Positions 33,009 through 41,553 of a stretch of 64,000 nucleotides of DNA are shown piece by piece. The stretch comes from Stenotrophomonas aracearum. GTDB taxonomy: Bacteria; Pseudomonadota; Gammaproteobacteria; Xanthomonadales; Xanthomonadaceae. Below the pieces are notes generated by a model. The model was not told where the DNA came from and searched no databases. It saw nothing but the letters and a program-made list of their open reading frames with translations. Both the position numbers and the translations under genes were made by a program. The stretch's first letter is position 1; every line of letters begins with the position of its first letter. The stretch spans positions 378,501 to 442,500 of the forward strand of contig NZ_CP115543.1 in NCBI RefSeq assembly GCF_031834615.1. Reading direction: 5' to 3'.

Positions 33009-33713
33009 GTGGTGGAAATGCTGGATGCACGGCGCGCGCTGCGCCGCATGGGTACGCTGGTGGTGGGCCTGGCCCTGAGTGGGTCGGCCCTGGCCGGCGT
33101 GAGCGGCAACGCTACGCTGACCTCGGACTATGTGTGGCGCGGCAGCTCGCAGACCCTGGAAGACCCGGCGGTGCAGGCGGGTATCAAACTGGCCAGCGAG
33201 CCGGGCTGGTACGCCTCGATGTGGGGTTCCGGGGTGTCGTTCGAACCGGACGCCGGTGCACGCAGCGAGTTCGATCTCGTGGCCGGGTGGAGCGGTCAGC
33301 TGGCGCCGGACTGGGCGCTGGACGTGAATCTCACCCATTACCTGTATCCGTCCACCGACGTGGACCTGGACTGGACCGAGCTCAACAGCACCCTGACCTG
33401 GAAAGAGCGGGTGTGGGTCAGCGTGGGCGTGTCGGACGATGCACTGGCCAGTGGCCGCACCGGAACCTACGCGCAGCTGGGCGCACGGCTGCCCTTGAAT
33501 GATCAATGGCGCCTGGAAGGCGCGGTCGGCCAGTACTGGCTCGACAGCGCCTACGCAGACGACTACCTGCATGGCCAGCTCAGCGCCATCTGGACCGTGC
33601 ACGGCCCGTGGGAACTTCGCCTCACCGCGCACGACACCGACCGTGCCGCCAAACGCCTGTTCGGCGGCAACGCCGGGTCGCGCGTGGAGTTCGCGGTGCA
33701 GACCGCGTTCTGA
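33009..33713 (+). CDS. TorF family putative porin, 234 aa
   Basis: The GTG at 33009 is preferred because TGGAG (32996-33000) stands 8 bases before it. A signal peptide ends in SGSALA near residue 29. The mature protein starts VSGNATLTSDYVWRGSSQT, the marker of the family named for conserved Gram-negative putative porins (TIGR02001). Alternating beta strands run to the C-terminal aromatic residue (VQTAF). Substrate unknown. Convergent with the DUF1456 gene, one base apart. Confidence 0.88.
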   Translation: MVEMLDARRALRRMGTLVVGLALSGSALAGVSGNATLTSDYVWRGSSQTLEDPAVQAGIKLASEPGWYASMWGSGVSFEPDAGARSEFDLVAGWSGQLAPDWALDVNLTHYLYPSTDVDLDWTELNSTLTWKERVWVSVGVSDDALASGRTGTYAQLGARLPLNDQWRLEGAVGQYWLDSAYADDYLHGQLSAIWTVHGPWELRLTAHDTDRAAKRLFGGNAGSRVEFAVQTAF

Positions 33714-33714
33714 A

Positions 33715-34185
33715 TCAACCGCCGCGAACGCGCAGGGTCAGCCCCTTGAGGAAGTTGCGCAGCAACTGGTCGCCACAGGCACGGAAGTTCTTGTGGTCCG
33801 GCTGCCGGAACAGCGCCGACAATTCCGGCTTGGACACCGGGAAACCGGCGCTTTCGAAGATCGCGTGCATGTCCACGTCCTTCAGCTCGAAGGCCACGCG
33901 CAGCTTCTTCAGCACCAGGTTGTTGGTGATGCGCTTTTCCACCGGGCGCAGCGGCTGGCTTTCATCGCGGCCGCGATTGAGCACGATCAGGCCGTCAAGG
34001 AAATGCGCCAGGCTGCGATCGTCGCAGGCCACGAAGCCTTCCTCGTCTTCCTTGCGCAGCCAGCCCGGCACGTTGGCCTTGTCGACCACGAACGCCGGGT
34101 CGGCCAAGGCACAGATCTCGGCAATTTTGCCGTCGCTGAGATCGAGCATGTAACGGATGCTGCGCAGTACATCATTGTTGATCAT
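33715..34185 (-). CDS. DUF1456 family protein (YehS-like), 156 aa
   Basis: Two tandem copies of the DUF1456 helical repeat. The first is NDVLRSIRYMLDLSDGKIAEI with VDKANVPGWLRKEDEEGF, and the second is NNLVLKKLRVAFELKDVDM. YehS-type proteins are cytoplasmic and of unknown function. ATG 34185 is the only sensible start, although the bases before it (CCCCC) do not form a ribosome binding site. Frame reading upstream of it is antisense to the next gene and is not protein-like. Confidence 0.85.
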   Translation of the reverse strand: MINNDVLRSIRYMLDLSDGKIAEICALADPAFVVDKANVPGWLRKEDEEGFVACDDRSLAHFLDGLIVLNRGRDESQPLRPVEKRITNNLVLKKLRVAFELKDVDMHAIFESAGFPVSKPELSALFRQPDHKNFRACGDQLLRNFLKGLTLRVRGG

Positions 34186-34344
34186 GGGGGACGTCCAATA
34201 CCGCCATCGCGGCTGCGTGGCTGGTGGCCATTTTACCCCCAGCCGGGCCGCTGCCCCGGAAACCGGCATCTGGCCTGTCATCTGACTGCCACGAAAGTGA
34301 AGCACAGTGCGCTCCTCAGGTACTTTCAGGCAGTGGAGCGGGCA

Positions 34345-34848
34345 ATGCGCAGGTGGCAGGTTCTTGCGGGTGTGGGCATGGTCTGGCTGGCCGCGACGGC
34401 CTCGGCCCAGGCCCCGTATGTGGCGATCGAACAGCGCGTGGACCCGCAGCAGCTGGCCGAAGTGGGGCTCACTCCCGCCCAGCTGCAGACCCTGAACCGC
34501 CTGCTGCGCGAGGCCGATGCCCGTGCGCCGGCCTCGGTGGCGTCCGCCCCGATGGACCCGGCCGCTGCTTCGGCGCCGCTGCCCGGCGCGCCCACCCCGG
34601 CGCCGATGTTCCCCGGCCTGGACGACGGTCCCATCCATGCCAACGTCACCGGCCAGGTCGACGGCTGGCAGCCGGGCACCGTGTTCACCCTGGACAACGG
34701 CCAGCAGTGGCAGGTGCTCAAGGGCGAGCTGAAGCTCAAGGCCAGCCGTGCCAACCCGGCCATCGTGGTGGTACCGGGCATCGCCGGGCGCTGGTTCCTG
34801 CAGGTGGACGAAGACCTGCCCAAGGCCCGCGTGTTCCGGATCCGCTGA
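34345..34848 (+). CDS. Secreted protein of unknown function, 167 aa
   Basis: The signal peptide MRRWQVLAGVGMVWLAATASA is followed by a helical segment EQRVDPQQLAEVGLTPAQLQTL, an Ala/Pro-rich linker (about 58-90) and a beta-rich C-terminal domain (GQVDGWQPGTVFTLDNGQQW, then AGRWFLQVDEDLPKARVFRI). The C-terminal half looks like a small beta-barrel or OB-like fold. No characterised family recognised. The next gene (SDR) starts 70 bases later on the same strand. Confidence 0.72.
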   Translation: MRRWQVLAGVGMVWLAATASAQAPYVAIEQRVDPQQLAEVGLTPAQLQTLNRLLREADARAPASVASAPMDPAAASAPLPGAPTPAPMFPGLDDGPIHANVTGQVDGWQPGTVFTLDNGQQWQVLKGELKLKASRANPAIVVVPGIAGRWFLQVDEDLPKARVFRIR

Positions 34849-34918
34849 TCCGCCAGCGCGCGCCAACACAGCGGCGCGCAGGGTGCGAAAATGGCCGGGA
34901 ATCCCACGGAGACCCGCG

Positions 34919-35668
34919 ATGACCCGTACCGCTCTGATCACTGGCGCCACGTCCGGCTTTGGCGCCGCCGCCGTCCATCGTTTCGCCCAGGCCGGCTGGC
35001 GTGTCATCGCCACCGGGCGCCGCGCCGAACGGCTGCAGCCGCTGGTCGACGCCTACGGCCCCGAGCGTGTGCACGCCGCCGTGTTCGACGTCCGCGACAC
35101 CGCCGCGATGGACGCTGCGCTGGCCGCGCTGCCGGCCGGTTTTGCCGACATCGACCTGCTGGTCAACAACGCTGGTCTGGCCCAGGGCACTGCCCCGGCG
35201 CAGAGCGCGTCGCTGGAAGACTGGCGCACCATGATCGACACCAACGTGACCGCGCTGGTCACGCTGACCCACCGCCTGCTGCCGCAGCTGGTGGCGCGCA
35301 AGGGCGCGATCATCAACATCAGCTCGGTCGCTGGCGTGTACCCGTACCCCGGCGGCAACGCCTACGGCGGCACCAAGGCCTTCGTCAGCCAGTTCTCGCT
35401 GGGCCTGCGCTCGGACCTGCACGGTACCGGCGTACGCGTGACCACCATCGAACCGGGCATGGCCGAAACCGAATTCACCCTGGTCCGCACCCACGGCAAC
35501 CAGGCCGCTTCGGACACGCTGTACACCGGTGCCAACCCGATGACCGCCGACGACATCGCCGAGCAGATCCTCTGGGTAGCCAACCTGCCGGCCCACCTCA
35601 ACATCAACCGCCTTGAAGTGATGCCGGTCAGCCAGTCCTTCGCCGGTTTCCAGGTGGCGCGCGACTAA
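34919..35668 (+). CDS. ydfG: SDR oxidoreductase (YdfG-like), 249 aa
   Basis: A classical short-chain dehydrogenase with Rossmann motif TGATSGFG (8-15), NNAG (83-86), S136 and the pair Y149-xxx-K153. The end LNINRLEVMPVSQSFAG closely follows E. coli YdfG, an NADP-dependent 3-hydroxy acid/serine dehydrogenase that also acts on malonic semialdehyde. That reaction is inferred from this resemblance. ATGRR after the second strand fits NADP preference. Stop overlaps the stop of the convergent VOC gene by 4 bases. Confidence 0.9.
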   Translation: MTRTALITGATSGFGAAAVHRFAQAGWRVIATGRRAERLQPLVDAYGPERVHAAVFDVRDTAAMDAALAALPAGFADIDLLVNNAGLAQGTAPAQSASLEDWRTMIDTNVTALVTLTHRLLPQLVARKGAIINISSVAGVYPYPGGNAYGGTKAFVSQFSLGLRSDLHGTGVRVTTIEPGMAETEFTLVRTHGNQAASDTLYTGANPMTADDIAEQILWVANLPAHLNINRLEVMPVSQSFAGFQVARD

Positions 35669-36021
35669 GCCGCGGTCCACACCGCCAATTCATACCCATC
35701 CGGGTCGTTGAAATGGAACCGCCGCCCGCCCGGGAATTCAAACGTCGGCGTGGAAATCTTCGCGCCGGCCGCTTCCACCCGTGCCTGGGTGGCCTCCAGG
35801 TCATCCGCATACAGGATCACCAGCGGCCCACCGCTGCGGGCCGGCCCATCGGTGGTGAACCCACCGCGCAATCGTCCGTCGTTGAACTCGGTGTAGCCCG
35901 GGCCGTAGTCGGTGAAGGTCCAGCCAAACACCGTGCCGTAGAACGCCTTGCTGCGGGCAATGTCGCCCACGTTGAATTCGATGTTGTCGATGCGGCGATC
36001 GTTGCCTTCAGAGGTACCCAT
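35665..36021 (-). CDS. VOC family protein (glyoxalase/bleomycin-resistance fold), 118 aa
   Basis: One vicinal-oxygen-chelate module. The first repeat begins IDNIEFNVGDIARSKAFYGTVFGW. The second has LVILYADDLEATQARVEAAGAKI, ending in NDPDGYELAVW. In this fold metal ligands come from the start and end of each repeat. E/H ligands are incomplete, as in many members with unknown activity. ATG 36021 is preferred, since upstream residues are not family-like. It is preceded by a terminator facing both ways. Confidence 0.88.
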   Translation of the reverse strand: MGTSEGNDRRIDNIEFNVGDIARSKAFYGTVFGWTFTDYGPGYTEFNDGRLRGGFTTDGPARSGGPLVILYADDLEATQARVEAAGAKISTPTFEFPGGRRFHFNDPDGYELAVWTAA

Positions 36022-36066
36022 GCGTGCTCTCCATGACGTGGAGCGCCAGCATAGCCGCAAAAAAAA

Positions 36067-36090
36067 AGCCCCGCAGTGCGGGGCTTTTTC
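36067..36090. terminator. Terminator upstream of the VOC gene, downstream of none on + strand
   Basis: AGCCCCGCA and its complement TGCGGGGCT (36067-36085) are flanked by A8 and T5. It sits 12 bases past the stop (36102) of the minus-strand SPOR gene, which it probably serves. Confidence 0.9.
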
Positions 36091-36101
36091 AGGGCTCAAG
36101 G

Positions 36102-36962
36102 TTACTGCGCCTTGATCGCCATCGCCTGCAAACCAGTGCCGTCCAGCTTCTGCTTGGCTTCAGCCAGTTCGCCGGCACTGCCATACGGGCCCATGCGCAC
36201 GCGGTAGACCGTCTTGCCGTTGATCTGGGCAGACTCCACCCGTGCAGCCAGGCCGATCATCGCCAGTTTTGCCTTGGTGGCTTCCGCATCACCCGACGCA
36301 CCAAAGGCACCGGCCTGCAGGATGTAACGCACGTTGCTGGCCGCCGGTTGGGCGGCGGCTGCCGGCGTGGCTGCAGCCGTGGTCGTCGCTTCCGGCTTGG
36401 GCGTCGCTGCCTCTGCAACCGGCTTCGGCGCTGCCGCGGCAGCCGGGCGCTCGGTCACCGGCGCCGGCAACGGGGCCGGCGCGGCGGTCGTGGTGGCTGC
36501 GGTCGCAGCAGTAGCAGTCGGAGCCGCTGCGGCCGCCGGTACCGGGCGGCCTTCCAGCGCAGCCTGCGCACGCTGTGCTTCAGCCTTGGCCTTGCGCTGC
36601 TCTTCCGCGCGCGCGCTGGCGGCCAGCTCCGCGTCGGACATTTCCACTTCCTTGCCAGGCAGCAGGGTGTAGAAGTCGTACTGCGTCGCCGCCGGCTTGG
36701 CCGGTTCGGCAGGCTTGGCCGCACCCGGCTTGGGCAGTTCGGTGCCCGCGTCGGTGTCGGCGTCGCTGACCGGGGCCGGCTGCGCGTTCGGGTCGGGCTG
36801 CGGCCCTACCCGCAGGAAGCCGTCGCCATCGTTCTTGAACAGGTTCGGTGCCGCCAGGAACACCACGGCCGCAATCGCCACACCGGCCACCAGCCATACC
36901 CATCCGGGCGTGCCTTGGCTGGTGTTGCGTCGCGCCTGGCTCTTGCCGCGTCGTGCTGCCAT
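36102..36962 (-). CDS. SPOR-domain inner-membrane protein, 286 aa
   Basis: A basic N-terminal tail (KSQARRNTSQGTPG) and one membrane helix (WVWLVAGVAIAAVVFL, about 20-38) are followed by a long Ala/Pro-rich periplasmic linker. The C-terminal SPOR domain (about 210-286) contains YILQAGAFGASGDAEATKAKL and TVYRVRMGPYGS. SPOR domains bind denuded glycan strands at the division septum. The layout matches FtsN/DedD-like proteins, and FtsN is commonly encoded next to argS in related bacteria. The start lies 18 bases beyond the argS stop, same strand. Confidence 0.88.
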   Translation of the reverse strand: MAARRGKSQARRNTSQGTPGWVWLVAGVAIAAVVFLAAPNLFKNDGDGFLRVGPQPDPNAQPAPVSDADTDAGTELPKPGAAKPAEPAKPAATQYDFYTLLPGKEVEMSDAELAASARAEEQRKAKAEAQRAQAALEGRPVPAAAAAPTATAATAATTTAAPAPLPAPVTERPAAAAAPKPVAEAATPKPEATTTAAATPAAAAQPAASNVRYILQAGAFGASGDAEATKAKLAMIGLAARVESAQINGKTVYRVRMGPYGSAGELAEAKQKLDGTGLQAMAIKAQ

Positions 36963-36980
36963 TTACTGCTTCTCCACTGC

Positions 36981-38669
36981 TTACATTTTTTCCGGGGCGG
37001 AAACGCCCAGGATGTTCAGGCCATTGGCCAGCACCTGGCGCGCCGCGCACGCCAGCGTGAGCTTGGCATTGCGCTCGGCGTCGTCAGCCACCAGCACCTG
37101 GGTGCCGTGATACCACGTGTGGAAGGCATGCGCCAATTCACGCAGGTACTGCGCCACCAGGTGCGGTTCCAGCGCCACGCCGGCCGCTTCCACCACTTCC
37201 GGGAAGCGCGACATTTCCACCATCAGCCACAGCGACGGTTCGTCGGTCAGCGACGCCAGTCCGGTCATGCCTTCGGCCGGGGTGTACGACAGCTTCTTCT
37301 CCTGCGCCTGGCGCAGCAGGCTGCAGACCCGGGCGTGCGCATACTGCACGTAGAACACCGGGTTGTCGTTGCTCTGCTGGCGGGCCAGGTCGATATCGAA
37401 GGTCAGCTGCGAATCGGGCTTGCGCGCGATCAGGAACCAACGGGTCGCGTCGCGGCCGGCTTCGTCGATCAGGTCGCGCAGGGTCAGGTAGCTGCCGGCG
37501 CGCTTGGAAAGCTTCACTTCCTCGCCGCCGCGCATCACCGTCACCATCTGGTGCAGCACGTACTCGGGCCAGCCCTTGGGAATGCCCACGTCCAGCGCCT
37601 GAAGGCCCGCGCGCACGCGCGCCAGCGAACCGTGGTGGTCCGCGCCCAGCTCGGTGATCGCGCGCTCGTAGCCGCGCTGCCACTTGCTCAGGTGGTAGGC
37701 CACGTCCGGCAGGAAGTAGGTGTAGGTGCCGTCGGACTTGCGCATCACGCGGTCCTTGTCGTCACCGAAGTCGGTCGAACGCAGCCACAGCGCGCCGCCT
37801 TCCTCATAGGTGTGGCCGGCCGCATTGAGCTGGGCCACGGTCTCTTCAACCTTGCCGTCCTTGTACAGCGAGCTTTCCAGGAAGTAGATGTCGAAATCCA
37901 CCCCGAATGCGGCCAGGTCCTGGTTCTGCTCGTTGCGCAGGTAGGCCACCGCGAAGCGGCGGATCGCGTCCAGGTTGTCCGGGTCGCGCTCGCCCACCAC
38001 CGAATGGCCTTCCAGCTCCACGGTGGCGCCGGCCAGATAGGCCTTGGCCACGTCTTCGATGTAGTCGCCGCGGTAGCCGCCTTCCGGCCAGCCGGCGTCG
38101 TCGGGCTTGATGCCCTTCGCGCGCGCTTGGGTGGAAAGGGCCAGGTTCTCGATCTGCACGCCGGCGTCGTTGTAGTAGAACTCGCGCTTGGCGTTCCAGC
38201 CGTTCACTTCCAGCAGGCGTGCCAGGCTGTCGCCGATTGCCGCCGCGCGGCCATGGCCGACATGCAGCGGACCGGTCGGGTTGGCCGAAACGTATTCCAC
38301 GCCCACGGTGCGGCCGTTGCCGCTCAGGTTGTGGCCGTATTCGGCGCCTTCCTTCAGCACGCTGGTCGCTTCGCGCTGGTACGCGCTGGGGGCCAGGTGG
38401 AAGTTGATGAAGCCCGGGCCGGCGATTTCCACGCGCAGCACGTCGTCGCTCTTGGGCAGCGCATCGAGCAGCGCCTGGGCCAGGGCGCGCGGGTTGCTGC
38501 GCGCCGGCTTGGCCAGCAGCATCGCGGCATTGGTGGCGAAATCACCGTGTTCGCGGGTCTTCGGGCGTTCCACCACGAATTCCGGGGTCAGGGTATCGGC
38601 CGGCAAGGTGCCGTTGGCGCGCAAGGCTTCAATGCCCTGGCTGATCAGGGCGCGGAGGAGATTTTTCAC
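36981..38669 (-). CDS. argS: Arginyl-tRNA synthetase
   Basis: Class I synthetase of 562 residues, the normal length. The N-terminal Add-1 domain (1-110) has [12 protein letters not shown], the HIGH motif is HVGHG at 136-140, the KMSK-like motif is KLSKRAG near residue 385, and the C-terminal anticodon-binding DALR domain ends in [17 protein letters not shown]. It charges tRNA-Arg and needs the tRNA for activation. Starts at GTG 38669 ([13 protein letters not shown]). No ATG fits the conserved N-terminus. The SPOR gene follows closely on the same strand. Confidence 0.96.
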   Translation of the reverse strand: MKNLLRALISQGIEALRANGTLPADTLTPEFVVERPKTREHGDFATNAAMLLAKPARSNPRALAQALLDALPKSDDVLRVEIAGPGFINFHLAPSAYQREATSVLKEGAEYGHNLSGNGRTVGVEYVSANPTGPLHVGHGRAAAIGDSLARLLEVNGWNAKREFYYNDAGVQIENLALSTQARAKGIKPDDAGWPEGGYRGDYIEDVAKAYLAGATVELEGHSVVGERDPDNLDAIRRFAVAYLRNEQNQDLAAFGVDFDIYFLESSLYKDGKVEETVAQLNAAGHTYEEGGALWLRSTDFGDDKDRVMRKSDGTYTYFLPDVAYHLSKWQRGYERAITELGADHHGSLARVRAGLQALDVGIPKGWPEYVLHQMVTVMRGGEEVKLSKRAGSYLTLRDLIDEAGRDATRWFLIARKPDSQLTFDIDLARQQSNDNPVFYVQYAHARVCSLLRQAQEKKLSYTPAEGMTGLASLTDEPSLWLMVEMSRFPEVVEAAGVALEPHLVAQYLRELAHAFHTWYHGTQVLVADDAERNAKLTLACAARQVLANGLNILGVSAPEKM

Positions 38670-38822
38670 AAGGCCTGCTTTGGGACTGGAGCGGCGGAAT
38701 CGGTAATTTTAGCCCAGAAGGCGCCCCGATCCATTGAACCGGGGCAGAGCGGGGGTCGGGAAGGCCCGGGGGGCCGGGTTTTTAGGTGCTACTGGGGCCG
38801 GGGGCTGAGCAGGCCGTTCAGC

Positions 38823-39515
38823 TCAGGGGGCGGGGCCGGCCCGCAGCCACCCCCGCTGGGCCATGGAAACCGCCGGGCCATCCCCCACGACGATATGGTC
38901 CACCAGCCGCATGCCCACCAGCGCCAGGGCCTGGTGGAGCTGGTGGGTGATCTGACGGTCGGCCGCCGAGGGTTCGGCCCGTCCAGACGGGTGGTTGTGA
39001 CTGACGATCACCGCCGCCGCGTTGTGCAGCAGGGCCCGGCGGACCACCTCGCGTGGGTACACGGCTGCCTCGTCCACGGTGCCGGTGAAAAGCTCCTCGT
39101 AGGCCAAGGTTCGGTTGCGGGTATCCAGAAACAGCGCCGCGAACACCTCCTGCGGGCGCGGTCGCAGCCGCAATTTGAAGAAGCGCGCAGCCGAGTCGGG
39201 GTCGCAGAAGCTGTCGCCCCGTTCCAGGTCGGACATGACGTGGCGACTGGCCAGTTCCAGTGCGGCGACCAGTTTGCAGGCGCGGGCCGGACCCATGGTC
39301 GGCAGCTTCATCAACGTGGCCGCATCCAGATCGAGCAGTCGGCGCAACGGGCCATGTTCGTCCAGCAGTCGCCGGGCACTCTGCACCGCATCCATCCCGC
39401 CACTGCCGCTACCGATGAACAGCGCGAGCAGTTCCGATTCGGACAATGCGCGCGGACCGCGCGCCAGCAGCTTCTCGCGAGGTCGGTCGTCCTCGGGCCA
39501 GTCTTTGATTGCCAT
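38823..39515 (-). CDS. radC: RadC-type JAB domain protein, 230 aa
   Basis: An N-terminal helix-hairpin-helix segment (MGPARACKLVAALEL, about 74-88) is followed by the JAMM metalloprotease-like domain with E139-E140 (LAYEELF), H173-x-H175 (SHNHPSG) and D186. The zinc ligands are all present. RadC was named for a repair role that was later traced to another gene, and its function is unsettled. Monocistronic by orientation. The downstream region to argS is 150 bases. Confidence 0.95.
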   Translation of the reverse strand: MAIKDWPEDDRPREKLLARGPRALSESELLALFIGSGSGGMDAVQSARRLLDEHGPLRRLLDLDAATLMKLPTMGPARACKLVAALELASRHVMSDLERGDSFCDPDSAARFFKLRLRPRPQEVFAALFLDTRNRTLAYEELFTGTVDEAAVYPREVVRRALLHNAAAVIVSHNHPSGRAEPSAADRQITHQLHQALALVGMRLVDHIVVGDGPAVSMAQRGWLRAGPAP

Positions 39516-39622
39516 GCCGGCAGTGTTGATCCACGTGCCGCACAGCGGATATAGGGAACTGCCGCGCCGTCCGGTAAGTTCCCATGCAAGCAGAGCCAGA
39601 AGCAGCGTGCGCTGCTGAAGGA

Positions 39623-41053
39623 TCAGCCAGGCAATTTGAAGTAGCGCGCACTCATTTGCCCCACCACGTCCGCCACCGCCCCCACGCTCGGCTTCTGTTC
39701 CGGCGACATCGACATGACGATCTCCTCGCGGCAGGCCAGGTCGTCGCCGTCCAGTTGCGAGTAACTGATCCGCAACGTGTTCCAGTTCAACACATCCGGC
39801 TGCACCGTCACCACGCCGCTGCGGCTGATCCAGTCCTTGGTCTTCGACAAGCGCAGTGTGCGCATCGTGTCGGTGGAATCGGCATACAGCCGCTGCGACG
39901 GAATGGCGGGATGGGGATCGCTGGCCAGGTGCTCGAACAAGGCCTTGTTGAACTCACAGAACCAGGCGGGTCGCTTCCACGCTTCCGGATGATTCAACTC
40001 CTGGCGGGCTCGGGCCCACGAAGCCGCCTGGGCGACGCCTTCGGGCTTGGGCTGCTTCCTGGGCGGCTTGCTGGTGCGTCCGGTCGTGCCCAATGCGGCT
40101 GCCTGTTCCTCGAATGCCGTTCCCTTGAAGCGGCGGACGTCGGCTTTCAGGAGCTTGCCCTGTGCGGAGAGCGCCTCAGCCAGGGCCATCGCCACGTCTT
40201 CGTTGCCTGCGTTCAAGGCCAGTGTCAGTGGCGTGCGGCCGCGTTCGTTGGCAGCTGCGGGATCCAAGCCCCATTCGAGGAGCAGACGAGTGGCAGCCAC
40301 GGGATCGCCCAGGCGGTGCCAGGTGGTGGAAAAGCCGCCACGGCTTGCCTTGAGCCCGTCCACATCGCCGGCCGCGTACATCAGGGCGTTGGAGCCGGTG
40401 GGATTGACCACATGCACGTTGGCGCCGCGCTCGGCCAGGAAGCGCAATAGGGGCGCACTTCCCATGTAGGCAGCCATCAGCACCGGTGTATACATCTGAC
40501 GGTGGTCCATGGCTTCAATGCTGGCGCCGGCCTGCAGCAGTGCGTCGACGGCCTGGAAGATGAGCGCCATTTCTGCCGAGTCCGCGTCCTGCTCGAACGC
40601 ACTGTTGAACACCTCGCCACGCATTTCGCGCAGGCCGATCGCGGTGCAGATCGGGGAGTCCTTGGTCAGGCGTGGGTTCGCACCGGCGGCCAGCAACAGG
40701 CGCAGCTTCTCCAGTGCCTGCGCGGTCGGGCCGAAGATGAAATCGCGGCAGGTGGTGGAAAGCGGGGTGGCGCCGCGGCCGGCGGCCTTGTTCGGGTCCG
40801 CGCCACGCTCCAGCAGCAGGGAGACCAAGGCCACATGCGCATCGAGGCGGCGCGTCACCGTGGCCACATCCGGGCCATCGCTGTGCAGCATGCTGTTGTT
40901 GCAGACCCAGTACAGGGCACGTTCGTTGTGGCGCAGCCGGATACGGTCCGGGTGCACGCCCGAGAGAACCAGCCGCTCGATCTCGGCGAAGGCGTTCTCG
41001 CAGGTAGGGAAGTCATCCAGAACAACAGACGAAGACGAGGTGGCCACGGGCAT
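39623..41053 (-). CDS. Ankyrin-repeat protein, 476 aa
   Basis: ATG 41053 with AAGGA in front is preferred over upstream in-frame codons. The middle carries about five ankyrin-type repeats, seen as LVSLLLERGADPNKAAGRGATPL, LRLLLAAGANPR, MAAYMGSAPLLRFLAERGAN, and ATRLLLEWGLDPAAANERGRTPLTLAL (parts). The C-terminal 180 residues (from about 300) are not repeat-like, with basic linkers KPPRKQPK, and form a separate domain I do not recognise. No signal peptide. Ankyrin repeats bind other proteins, and the target is unknown. It lies next to the bacteriocin-like locus, but orientation alone does not prove a link. Confidence 0.82.
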   Translation of the reverse strand: MPVATSSSSVVLDDFPTCENAFAEIERLVLSGVHPDRIRLRHNERALYWVCNNSMLHSDGPDVATVTRRLDAHVALVSLLLERGADPNKAAGRGATPLSTTCRDFIFGPTAQALEKLRLLLAAGANPRLTKDSPICTAIGLREMRGEVFNSAFEQDADSAEMALIFQAVDALLQAGASIEAMDHRQMYTPVLMAAYMGSAPLLRFLAERGANVHVVNPTGSNALMYAAGDVDGLKASRGGFSTTWHRLGDPVAATRLLLEWGLDPAAANERGRTPLTLALNAGNEDVAMALAEALSAQGKLLKADVRRFKGTAFEEQAAALGTTGRTSKPPRKQPKPEGVAQAASWARARQELNHPEAWKRPAWFCEFNKALFEHLASDPHPAIPSQRLYADSTDTMRTLRLSKTKDWISRSGVVTVQPDVLNWNTLRISYSQLDGDDLACREEIVMSMSPEQKPSVGAVADVVGQMSARYFKLPG

Positions 41054-41208
41054 CGGTCCTTGATTGAGTGGACCAATGCTAGCAGTCACGGTGCGTGTGG
41101 ATACTGGACAGATTGCCAAGTTCCCGCGCTGCGTCCCTTTCACACTCTAGCCTGCAAAAGCTGATCAACCCACAGTGGAACCGTTGACACAGGCAGCAAA
41201 CTTTGAGT

Positions 41209-41224
41209 CTGCCTCTCGAGGCAG
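41209..41224 (-). terminator. Hairpin just after the 52-aa membrane protein
   Basis: CTGCCT (41209-41214), loop CTCG, AGGCAG (41219-41224), directly after the TGA of the small gene in its direction of transcription. No T tract, so termination is only a possibility. Confidence 0.4.
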
Positions 41225-41383
41225 TCAGTTTTTCTTCATGTAGGCGACACCCATGCCGCCAGAGAGGCATCCAACGAAAATAGGGAGTGACAATTGGATC
41301 GAAGCGCCCAGCAACGTCGCCGTCGCCGCACAGCTGGCGCCGATTAGCGCGCTTATGATCAGTGCAGAAATCTGTCTGTTCAC
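41225..41383 (-). CDS. Small membrane protein, 52 aa, candidate bacteriocin immunity protein
   Basis: Reads from GTG 41383 to TGA 41225-41227, with TGGAG 7-12 bases upstream of the start. Two hydrophobic helices, about 5-27 (ISALIISALIGASCAATATL) and 30-49 (LSLPIFVGCLSGGMGVAYM), are joined by a short polar turn, and the protein ends in MKKN. Small two-helix proteins encoded just after class II bacteriocin precursors are often immunity proteins. The gene follows the precursor by 170 bases on the same strand. The assignment is by position and shape only, with no family match claimed. The length and codon use make it a real, although short, gene in my view. Confidence 0.55.
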   Translation of the reverse strand: MNRQISALIISALIGASCAATATLLGASIQLSLPIFVGCLSGGMGVAYMKKN

Positions 41384-41500
41384 GGAAATCTCCAGTCAAA
41401 GTTGGTCAAGAGCAGTCTTTAGTAGAAGGATGTACACCCACGAAGACTGAAGCGGCACGCCCAAGGAATCACCACAGGAAATTTGAAGATTCTTGGGAGC

Positions 41501-41527
41501 CGCGCAGGATCAAGGTGATCCTGCGCG
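41501..41527 (-). other. Perfect 11-bp hairpin between precursor and small membrane protein
   Basis: CGCGCAGGATC (41501-41511), loop AAGGT, GATCCTGCGCG (41517-41527), lying 27-53 bases after the precursor stop. No T run follows on the minus strand, so partial termination or 3'-end protection of the precursor message is more likely than full termination. Confidence 0.65.
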
Positions 41528-41553
41528 AGCAGAATGCTCTGTTCAGTCGTCTA

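Noticed and set aside
38762..38783. GC-rich hairpin CCCGG-GGGG-CCGGG with TTTTT as a terminator
   Set aside because: The T run points along the + strand, where no gene ends; its stem is only five pairs.
41253..41450. Short + strand frame (65 codons) antisense to the 52-aa membrane protein
   Set aside because: No ribosome site and composition not protein-like; the minus-strand reading is better.
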